NCBI GenBank assembly: GCA_013694845.1
Contig: JACDBQ010000017.1
Span: 1 to 6,682 of the forward strand
Reading direction: 5' to 3'
Length of the DNA: 6,682 nucleotides
Source: Acidobacteriota bacterium
GTDB taxonomy: Bacteria > Acidobacteriota > Vicinamibacteria > Vicinamibacterales > 2-12-FULL-66-21
A program made the position numbers and the translations under genes. Positions 1-4,936 of the stretch are shown piece after piece. The notes below the pieces were generated by a model, which did not search any database, was not told where the DNA came from, and was given only the letters and a program-made list of their open reading frames with translations. How positions within the stretch are numbered: the stretch's first letter is position 1; each line of letters starts with the position of its first letter.

Positions 1-1985
1 CGCACATCCTTCACCCGGTAGTGCGCGATCTCCGAGACATGCAGCAGCCCGTCGAGCCCCGGCATGATCTCGACGAAGGCCCCGAAGTCCGTGATGCGCT
101 GAACCTTCCCGAGATACGTCTTGTTCAGCTCCGGCGTCGCGGTCAGCTCCTGGATGATGCCGATCGCCTTCTGCGCGGAGGCTTCGTCGGCCGACGCCAC
201 GTTGACGCGACCGTCGTCCTCGACATCGATCTTCACGCCCGTGCGCTCGATGATGCTGCGGATCATTTTTCCGCCTGGTCCGATGACGTCGCGGATCTTG
301 TCCACCGGAATGCGGATCGTCACGATGCGTGGCGCATATGCCGACACGTCGTTGCGCGACTTGGACAGCGTGTCCTGCATCTTGCCGAGGATGTGCATCC
401 GGCCCTGGCGCGCCTGCTCGAGTGCCTTGCGCATGATCTCGGTCGTGATCCCGGAAACTTTGATGTCCATCTGCAGGGCGGTGATGCCGGTCGCCGTTCC
501 GGTCACCTTGAAGTCCATGTCCCCGTAGTGGTCCTCGGCACCGGCGATGTCGGACAGGATGGCGTGCTTGCCGCTCTCTTCGTCCATCACGAGACCCATC
601 GCCATGCCGGCTACCGGTGCCTTGAGCGGTACCCCGGCATCCATCATGGCGAGCGATCCGCCGCATACCGACGCCATCGATGACGAGCCGTTGGATTCGA
701 GAATCTCGGAGACGACCCGGACGGTGTAGGGGAACCCTTCCTCGGCCGGCATCATCGGAGCGAGCGCACGCTCCGCGAGCGCGCCGTGGCCGATCTCACG
801 CCGTCCCGGTCCGCGCATGAACTTCACCTCGCCGACCGAGAACGGGGGGAAATTGTAATGGAGCATGAACCGCTTCCACGTCTCGCCGTCGACGGTCTCG
901 ACCTTCTGCTGGTCGTCGGCGGTGCCAAGCGTCGCCGTGACCAGCGCCTGGGTCTCGCCGCGCGTGAACACGCAGGAGCCGTGGGTACGGGGGAGGACGC
1001 CGACCTCGATGGTGATGTTGCGGATCTCGTCGAACTTGCGCCCGTCGAGCCGGTGGCCGCGCTCGAGGATTTCATCGCGGAGCACCTTTTCCTTCAGGCC
1101 ACCGAGGATCGACTTGGCGTTGGCCTTCTTTTCTGTGTCGTCCTGCGGGAGGCTCGCGATGAACCCCTTTACGACCTGGTCGACGGTCGCGTAGTTCTCG
1201 AGCTTGTCCTTGATCTTCATCGCGGCGGTCAGCGGACCGAGGACCGCGTCCTCGACTTCCTTGATGAAGTCCTTTGGGATTTCCTTCACCGCGGAGGGGA
1301 CCCTCTTGGTCTTGCCCGCCTGCGCCGCCAGCGCGTCGATGCCCGCCACGATCTCCTTGATTGCCGCGTGCGCGCGCTCCAGCGCCTGGACCATCTGTTC
1401 CTCAGGCACTTCTTTCGCGCCTGCCTCGACCATCACTATGCCGTCCTTGCTGCCGGCGACGATCAAATCGAGCGTGCTGCGCTTCCGCTGCTCGAAGGTC
1501 GGGTTGACGATGAAGTCGCCGTCCGCGTGGCCAACGCGCACCCCGGCGATCGTCCGGGTCTGGGGAATGCTCGACAGTGCGAGCGCCGCCGAGGCGCCGG
1601 TGATCGCGAGCACGTCCGAGTCGTTGTCCGAATCGGCCGAGATCACCAGCGCGATGATCTGTGACTCGTTGCGCCACCCGGACGGGAACAGCGGCCGGAT
1701 CGGACGATCGATCAGTCGGCTCGTGAGCACTTCCTTTTCGGGCGGCTTCCCTTCGCGCTTGAAGAAGCCGCCGGGGATCCGCCCGGACGCATAGGTGTTC
1801 TCCTTGTAGTCGCAGGTCAGCGGCAGGAAGTCGACGCCTTCGCGCGGGCTGGCGTCCGCGCAGGCGGTGACGAGCACCATGGTATCCCCCTGGCGCACGA
1901 TGACGGCCCCGTCGGCCTGCTTGGCCAGCCGTCCGGTCTCGATCGAGATCGTGCGACCGGCAACGTTGATTTCACGTGTGTGCAT
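1..1985 (-). CDS. pnp: Polyribonucleotide nucleotidyltransferase (PNPase), 3' end cut by window edge
   Basis: PNPase degrades RNA 3' to 5' using phosphate, releasing nucleoside diphosphates, and can add tails in reverse. It normally acts as a trimer in the cytoplasm, often in the degradosome. I translated this frame by hand: 661 codons from the ATG at 1985 run open to the window edge without a stop. The order is an N-terminal RNase PH domain (about residues 5-140, with FFKREGKP and RLIDRPIRPLFP), the helical linker domain (about 150-300), and the catalytic RNase PH domain (about 310-545). Catalytic-site sequences are intact: SNGSSSMASVCGGSLAMMDA (S434-S436) and EDHYGDMDFKV (D485, D491). A KH domain follows with VIGPGGKMI at 568-576, then an S1 domain from about 624 (GKVQRITDFGAFVEI), which is cut. 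The family is about 700 residues, so roughly 40-60 residues are missing on the left. The start MHTREINVAGR fits the family. Only a weak purine run (GAGAGA, 1989-1994) precedes it. Confidence 0.98.
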   Translation of the reverse strand, partial: MHTREINVAGRTISIETGRLAKQADGAVIVRQGDTMVLVTACADASPREGVDFLPLTCDYKENTYASGRIPGGFFKREGKPPEKEVLTSRLIDRPIRPLFPSGWRNESQIIALVISADSDNDSDVLAITGASAALALSSIPQTRTIAGVRVGHADGDFIVNPTFEQRKRSTLDLIVAGSKDGIVMVEAGAKEVPEEQMVQALERAHAAIKEIVAGIDALAAQAGKTKRVPSAVKEIPKDFIKEVEDAVLGPLTAAMKIKDKLENYATVDQVVKGFIASLPQDDTEKKANAKSILGGLKEKVLRDEILERGHRLDGRKFDEIRNITIEVGVLPRTHGSCVFTRGETQALVTATLGTADDQQKVETVDGETWKRFMLHYNFPPFSVGEVKFMRGPGRREIGHGALAERALAPMMPAEEGFPYTVRVVSEILESNGSSSMASVCGGSLAMMDAGVPLKAPVAGMAMGLVMDEESGKHAILSDIAGAEDHYGDMDFKVTGTATGITALQMDIKVSGITTEIMRKALEQARQGRMHILGKMQDTLSKSRNDVSAYAPRIVTIRIPVDKIRDVIGPGGKMIRSIIERTGVKIDVEDDGRVNVASADEASAQKAIGIIQELTATPELNKTYLGKVQRITDFGAFVEIMPGLDGLLHVSEIAHYRVKDV

Positions 1986-2005
1986 AAGTCTCTCTGTCTC
2001 TTGTG

Positions 2006-2018
2006 AGCTGCGCCAGCT
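2006..2018 (-). other. Short hairpin upstream of pnp start (5-bp stem)
   Basis: AGCTG (2006-2010) pairs exactly with CAGCT (2014-2018) across a 3-base loop, about 20 bases upstream of the pnp start codon. It lies where PNPase autoregulatory leader structures lie in enterobacteria, but a 5-bp stem is weak and could be chance. Confidence 0.3.
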
Positions 2019-2080
2019 TCCGGTGTGCTTCGCCCGCCCGGCTGTAGGCTTGTGGCGTCCGGCGATCGACCCCGACCCGC

Positions 2081-2109
2081 CGGCTCCGAGCTACCAGGGT
2101 CTGGAGCCG
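2081..2109 (-). other. Hairpin in the rpsO-pnp spacer (7-bp stem)
   Basis: CGGCTCC at 2081-2087 is the exact reverse complement of GGAGCCG at 2103-2109, leaving a 15-base loop. In the minus-strand transcript no run of U follows the stem, so it is not an intrinsic terminator. It could be a processing or 3'-end stabilising structure after rpsO, or simply a by-product of the GC-rich heptamer repeat that it partly overlaps. Confidence 0.45.
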
Positions 2110-2130
2110 AAAGCCGGGAGCCGGGAGCCG
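2105..2130. repeat. Heptanucleotide tandem repeat (AGCCGGG), about 3.7 copies
   Basis: On the plus strand the units are AGCCGAA (2105-2111), AGCCGGG (2112-2118), AGCCGGG (2119-2125) and a partial AGCCG (2126-2130). The tract ends one base before the rpsO stop codon complement (2132-2134). It is non-coding in both neighbours. Its period and position suggest an intergenic simple repeat that can vary in copy number. Confidence 0.75.
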
Positions 2131-2131
2131 T

Positions 2132-2401
2132 TTACTTTCTGATCCCCAGGCGCTTGATCAGGTCGGCGTAGCGGTCCACGTTCTTGCCCTTCAGGTAGTC
2201 GAGCAGGCTGCGGCGCTGGCCGACGAGCTTGAGCAGCCCGCGGCGCGAGTGATGGTCTTTCGCGTGAGTTTTGAAATGTTCGGTCAGGTAATTGATGCGT
2301 TCGCTGAGGAGCGCTACCTGGACTTCCGGGGAGCCGGTGTCGTTGCCGTGGGTTTTGTAACTGCCGATGACTTCGGTCTTGCGATCCTTGGTAAATGCCA
2401 C
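2132..2401 (-). CDS. rpsO: 30S ribosomal protein S15
   Basis: S15 is a primary binding protein of the 30S platform. It contacts the 16S rRNA three-way junction and nucleates central-domain assembly. The 89-residue product has the family's normal length and its most conserved stretches: TGSPEVQVALLSERI near residue 22, LTEHFKTHAKDHHSRRGLL near 39, and LVGQRRSLLDYLK near 59. The start is GTG (complement of CAC at 2399-2401). It is chosen because MAFTKDRK is the typical N-terminus and a full GGAGGT Shine-Dalgarno site lies five bases upstream. It sits between truB and pnp, as in many bacteria. S15 often represses its own translation through its mRNA leader, and the 81-base leader here contains a hairpin and a possible long-range pairing, so such control is plausible but unproven. 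Confidence 0.98.
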   Translation of the reverse strand: MAFTKDRKTEVIGSYKTHGNDTGSPEVQVALLSERINYLTEHFKTHAKDHHSRRGLLKLVGQRRSLLDYLKGKNVDRYADLIKRLGIRK

Positions 2402-2406
2402 TCGCT

Positions 2407-2412
2407 ACCTCC
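2407..2412 (-). promoter_or_regulatory. Shine-Dalgarno site of rpsO
   Basis: ACCTCC on the plus strand reads GGAGGT in the transcript, five bases before the GTG start. It is the strongest ribosome binding site in the window and supports choosing GTG over other starts. rbfA and truB lack any comparable site, which fits rpsO needing a much higher translation rate than its neighbours. Confidence 0.9.
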
Positions 2413-2429
2413 ACGTACGGTCCAGACAT

Positions 2430-2446
2430 CAGCGCGGATTGCGCTG
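2430..2446 (-). promoter_or_regulatory. Hairpin in the rpsO leader
   Basis: CAGCGC (2430-2435) pairs exactly with GCGCTG (2441-2446) around a 5-base loop, giving a 6-bp stem. The Shine-Dalgarno site starts 17 bases downstream of it. No U tract follows, so it is not an attenuator of the usual kind. Known S15 leaders use a pseudoknot or a three-way junction to bind S15, and this stem could belong to such a fold. That role is inferred from position only. Confidence 0.4.
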
Positions 2447-2459
2447 CACCGGTCCGCCG
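2445..2459. repeat. rpsO-leader copy of a 15-base inverted match to the truB 3' region
   Basis: TGCACCGGTCCGCCG here matches the reverse complement of 2599-2613 (TGCACCGGACCGCCG on that strand) at 14 of 15 positions. In the minus-strand mRNA the two segments could form 8 bp plus 6 bp separated by one A-A mismatch, enclosing about 139 bases that include the truB stop. The match is seen directly. A function is inference. Confidence 0.55.
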
Positions 2460-2482
2460 TCAATTCCAATAGAGTCAATATC

Positions 2483-3412
2483 TTACACCAGCACGATCGA
2501 GGGGCGCAAAAGCCCGTCCGCCCCGGATTCGGCGATCCCCAGCAGCCGGCCGTCAGGGTCCATCAGCCGTACCCTCCCGGGGCCTGGCCCCGATTGGCCG
2601 GCGGTCCGGTGCAAATCGGGGCCAGGCCCCGTTTCGGCCAAGTCCTCTGAACTCAGGGAGTTGCCGTGAGACGCCTTTCGGGCGCCGCGCTCGTTGAGTT
2701 GCACGGCCGGCAGATCCGGCAGCATCGCGTCGATGGGGACGAGGCGGCTTTCGGCGAGCAGGGCATCTCTCTCGAGATCCTCCAGCCGGACCGCCACATC
2801 CAGAGCGAACCGGCCGGCCCGCGTGCGCCGAAGCGTCTCGAGGTGGCCGCCGCACCCGAGGCGTACCCCGAGGTCATGAGCCAGCGAGCGGACGTAAAAG
2901 CCTGGCGAACCAACCACTCGGAGCCGAATCAGCCCCGACTCGATGCCCAGTAGCGTCAGCTCCTGCACCGTGACCGATACCGGTGACAACGTCGTGGGAG
3001 CGTTTTTGCGCGCGAGCCGGTAACCCGGTATCCCCCCGACCTTCTTCGCAGAGTAGGGAGGCGGCATCTGTTCGAAGGTGCCGCGGAAACCCGCGAGAGC
3101 CTCTTCGACCTGCCCTGGCTCGATTTGCGGATCGGTCGGCGGGGGCCCGCCGGCCGCCAGCCTGGCCGTGGCGTCGTAGGTGTCGGTTGCTGCCCCGAGC
3201 CGCACCGACGCCTCATATTCCTTCTCGGCCGATGACAGGAGCGAGGCCAGACGCGTCGCGCGTCCGATCACCAGCGGCAGCACGCCCGTGGCAAGAGGAT
3301 CGAGCGTGCCGGTGTGGCCGATCCGCTTCTCACGAAGGACGCGCCGCGCCCACGCCACGACATCGTGCGAGGTCGGTCCCGGTGGCTTGTCGATGACGAG
3401 GACGCCGTCCAT
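2483..3412 (-). CDS. truB: tRNA pseudouridine(55) synthase TruB
   Basis: TruB isomerises U55 in the T-psi-C loop of elongator tRNAs and also acts as a tRNA folding chaperone. The 309-residue product is close to the E. coli length (314). It begins with MDGVLVIDKPPGPTSHDVV and carries the catalytic motif GHTGTLDPLATGVLP with nucleophile D38. Further motifs are PPPYSAKKVGGIPGYRLAR (about 117-135) and SPGFYVRSLAHDLG with RRTRAGRF (169-202). A C-terminal PUA-like tail follows (VRLMDPDGRLLGIAE, LLRPSIVLV). The frame is open back to a TTG at 3475, but the ATG at 3412 matches the family start. No Shine-Dalgarno site is visible. Residues 261-279 (Gly/Pro-rich, TGPGPD to GPGPG) are encoded by a 54-base inverted-repeat element lying between SLSSEDL and the VRLMDPDG strand. 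The reading frame survives it, so the protein is probably functional. Confidence 0.96.
   Translation of the reverse strand: MDGVLVIDKPPGPTSHDVVAWARRVLREKRIGHTGTLDPLATGVLPLVIGRATRLASLLSSAEKEYEASVRLGAATDTYDATARLAAGGPPPTDPQIEPGQVEEALAGFRGTFEQMPPPYSAKKVGGIPGYRLARKNAPTTLSPVSVTVQELTLLGIESGLIRLRVVGSPGFYVRSLAHDLGVRLGCGGHLETLRRTRAGRFALDVAVRLEDLERDALLAESRLVPIDAMLPDLPAVQLNERGARKASHGNSLSSEDLAETGPGPDLHRTAGQSGPGPGRVRLMDPDGRLLGIAESGADGLLRPSIVLV
2578..2631. repeat. REPIN-like inverted repeat inside truB (18 + 18 + 18 bases)
   Basis: The left arm CGGGGCCTGGCCCCGATT (2578-2595) is a perfect reverse complement of the right arm AATCGGGGCCAGGCCCCG (2614-2631). The 18-base spacer is 2596-2613. Each arm contains a 13-base palindrome with one central base (GGGGCC-T/A-GGCCCC). 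Two palindromes in opposite orientation around a short spacer is the layout of REP doublets (REPINs), which RAYT transposases spread. REPINs are normally intergenic, but this one is coding. Its length, 54, is a multiple of three, so it adds or replaces residues without a frameshift. No U run follows it, so it is not a terminator. Membership of a dispersed family cannot be shown from one copy. Confidence 0.7.
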
Positions 3413-3495
3413 GGATAGGCTTTGGACTTTCGGCTCTTGGATTTTCGGCCTCTGGGCCCGAAGCTCAAGGCCCAACTACTAAGCCCGAAGCCGTC
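3413..3495 (-). other. nrnA-truB intergenic spacer, 83 bases
   Basis: This spacer separates the nrnA stop from the truB ATG in a cluster where neighbours otherwise overlap or nearly touch. It is mostly filled by degenerate short repeats. It shows no recognisable promoter, terminator hairpin with U tract, or Shine-Dalgarno site before truB. The truB frame is open through most of it, but the peptide (GLELRAQRPKIQEPKV) does not resemble a TruB N-terminus. Confidence 0.6.
3422..3466. repeat. Degenerate tandem repeat, period about 15, about three copies
   Basis: The plus-strand units are TTGGACTTTCGGCTC (3422-3436), TTGGATTTTCGGCCTC (3437-3452) and a decayed TGGGCCCGAAGCTC (3453-3466). The first two differ by one substitution and one extra base. 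The core CTTTCGGCTC also occurs on the opposite strand in the rpsO-pnp spacer (reverse complement at 2104-2113), so the two gaps may carry related repeat material. Confidence 0.6.
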
Positions 3496-4527
3496 CTACG
3501 GCCTGGCCTGCAGTCCGGCCGCGATCGCCCCGACCAGGCGCTGAACGATCCCCGCCTGGACCGCCTCGAGAGGGCCGCTAACGGTGAAGCCGGCGGCGTT
3601 CTTGTGGCCGCCGCCGTCGAATTCGCTGGCCACCTTGCGGACGTCGACGTCGTACTTCGACCGCATACTGACCCGCACCTCGCCGGTCTGCGTGACCTTG
3701 AAGAACACGACGGCCTGGATCTCGCGCGCCGTCAGCGGCAGGTTGATCAGCCCCTCGGTGTCGTTGTTCGTGCTGCCGGTCGCCGCGAGCATATCGTCAT
3801 CGAGGTGAAGGACGGCCAGGCGCCCCTCGTCTGCGAGCTCCATGTCGTCGAGCAGCGCTCCAATCAGTTTCAGTTTGCCGAAGCTGTTGCTGTCGAACAC
3901 ACGCCGCGCCATCACCGCCGGCGTGACGCCTGCTTCCACGCACTGGCGGCAGATATCGAACGTCCGGGGAGTGATGTTCGAATGGTGAAACGAGCCCGTG
4001 TCGGTCAGGATCGCGAGATAGATATGCGTCGCGATTTCCTCGGTGAGCTCCACGCCCAGGGCCTGGATCACATCGAAGACCATCTCGCCGCACGCGGCTG
4101 ACGCTTCGTCGTGCCAGTTGACGGCGCCGTACATCTGATTCCCAGCATGATGGTCGATGTTGACCAGGAACTGGTGCTCGAGCCCGGCCACCCCCGTCCG
4201 CCCGAGCTCGCTGCACTCCATCACGATCACCGCATCGACGTCGGGTCGCTCCACCCTCGTTGCGATCTCGATCCGGTCCATACCCGGGAAATCCTGGTAG
4301 TGGTCGGGCGCCGCATCCGCGTTCACGATGCGGACCTCTTTGCCGAGCGCGTCCAGTGCGAACGCCATCGCGAGTTGAGAGCCGATCGAATCCCCGTCGG
4401 GCCTCGCGTGCGACGTGATCAGGAATCGCCGCCGCTTCAGTATTTCGTCGCGAATGGCTTCGACCGGGCTGGTCAGTCCGGAACCGGTCTCGAGACCAGA
4501 ATGGCTATCGGGGTTCGTTGCTGTCAT
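3496..4527 (-). CDS. nrnA: DHH-family nanoRNase / phosphoesterase (NrnA-like)
   Basis: NrnA-type enzymes hydrolyse 2-5 nucleotide RNAs and, in many members, pAp to AMP. They are common where the Orn oligoribonuclease is absent. The 343-residue protein has the bipartite DHH-DHHA1 layout: HARPDGDSIGS (40-50, D44/D46), VNIDHHAGN (122-130), ILTDTGSFHHS (173-183, D176), and the C-terminal DHHA1 loop FDGGGHKNAAGF (303-314). Its motif II is VIVMECSE, with E104 where most family members have Asp. The first 20 or so residues (Ser/Gly/Thr-rich) are an unconserved-looking extension, so the start is not certain. The ATG at 4527 has a GGAG three bases upstream and overlaps the end of rbfA by 23 bases, indicating translational coupling. 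Whether pAp or nanoRNA is the main substrate cannot be read from sequence, and a cyclic-dinucleotide phosphodiesterase role is also known among relatives. Confidence 0.9.
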   Translation of the reverse strand: MTATNPDSHSGLETGSGLTSPVEAIRDEILKRRRFLITSHARPDGDSIGSQLAMAFALDALGKEVRIVNADAAPDHYQDFPGMDRIEIATRVERPDVDAVIVMECSELGRTGVAGLEHQFLVNIDHHAGNQMYGAVNWHDEASAACGEMVFDVIQALGVELTEEIATHIYLAILTDTGSFHHSNITPRTFDICRQCVEAGVTPAVMARRVFDSNSFGKLKLIGALLDDMELADEGRLAVLHLDDDMLAATGSTNNDTEGLINLPLTAREIQAVVFFKVTQTGEVRVSMRSKYDVDVRKVASEFDGGGHKNAAGFTVSGPLEAVQAGIVQRLVGAIAAGLQARP

Positions 4528-4915
4528 CGTCTCCAGCAGGCAGGTCGTTCAAGTGGGGGTTTTCTACACGTTCGGCCTGGATGTCCAGGATGATCCGCTC
4601 GATCCGGTCCTGGCGCTCGATGCTCTCGTCGTAGAAGAACTCGAGCTCCGGCACATGCTTTAGCCGCAAGCGCTGGCCGACCTGCCGGCGTAGAAACGGG
4701 GTGGCACGGCCGAGTGCCCGGCCCGTTTCCTTGCGCTGCGCCTGGTCGCCGAGGGTCGTGTAGTAGACCCGCGCCTGCTGAAGGTCGGGTGTGACCTTCA
4801 CCTGGGTGAGCGTCAGGAAGCCGATGCCGGGATCGTGCAGTTCTCGCGCGATGAGCTCGGCGAGCTCCTGGCGCAGTTGATCTCCAACACGATCGGGTCG
4901 GGAGCCTTGGGCCAT
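4505..4915 (-). CDS. rbfA: Ribosome-binding factor A
   Basis: RbfA is a small KH-fold protein that binds free 30S particles near the 5' end of 16S rRNA. It assists late maturation, and is known for cold-shock adaptation. The 136-residue product has the normal size and pattern: SRPDRVGDQLRQELAELI at the start, HDPGIGFLTLTQVKVTPDLQQARVYYT (about 27-53), and the C-terminal signature LRLKHVPELEFFYDESIERQDRIERI. It ends in an acidic tail (GDDDSNEPR). It starts 21 bases after the infB stop. The upstream bases (TTGCTTTTCC) give no Shine-Dalgarno match, so expression probably depends on coupling to infB. Its last codons overlap the nrnA start. Confidence 0.97.
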   Translation of the reverse strand: MAQGSRPDRVGDQLRQELAELIARELHDPGIGFLTLTQVKVTPDLQQARVYYTTLGDQAQRKETGRALGRATPFLRRQVGQRLRLKHVPELEFFYDESIERQDRIERIILDIQAERVENPHLNDLPAGDDDSNEPR

Positions 4916-4936
4916 GGAAAAGCAATGACCGATCAG

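Larger units (their letters stand above)
1986..2131 (-). other. rpsO-pnp intergenic spacer, 146 bases
   Basis: This is the longest gap in the window and holds no convincing ORF. In transcription order it contains a heptamer repeat next to the rpsO stop, a 7-bp stem (2081-2087 with 2103-2109) and a small 5-bp stem (2006-2010 with 2014-2018), then a purine-rich run before the pnp start. In E. coli the corresponding leader carries an RNase III-processed hairpin through which PNPase represses itself. The hairpins here are much shorter, so any similar control is inference. I see no good sigma70 -35/-10 pair and no U-tract terminator, so read-through from rpsO is expected. Confidence 0.6.

Noticed and set aside
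21..683. Long plus-strand ORF (220 codons)
   Set aside because: It lies opposite pnp, whose minus-strand frame reads as a clean PNPase with intact catalytic motifs. The plus-strand peptide is Arg/Asp/His-rich and matches no family, as expected from a high-GC shadow frame.
786..1664. Long plus-strand ORF (292 codons)
   Set aside because: It is also antisense to pnp. Its composition (Arg, Asp, Leu, Val-rich) is the typical mirror of a high-GC gene, with no recognisable domain.
1..1985. Possible broken pnp
   Set aside because: Codon-by-codon reading shows 661 uninterrupted sense codons with all domains in order. It lacks a stop only because the window ends.
2091..2429. Overlapping minus-strand ORF starting at an ATG in the rpsO leader
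   Set aside because: It is out of frame with rpsO, has no Shine-Dalgarno site at 2429, and its peptide resembles no family. S15 in the other frame is fully conserved.
2402..2482. Promoter for rpsO using TTGACT or TTGACG in the leader
   Set aside because: Neither hexamer has a plausible -10 box 16-18 bases downstream. The sequence there is GC-rich.
2578..2631. The 18-bp inverted repeat as an intrinsic terminator
   Set aside because: No T run follows it on either strand, and it lies inside the truB reading frame with conserved TruB residues downstream.
3413..3475. Longer truB start at TTG 3475
   Set aside because: It would add 21 residues (GLELRAQRPKIQEPK...) encoded by the tandem repeat. 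The ATG at 3412 gives the family-typical MDGVLVIDKP start.
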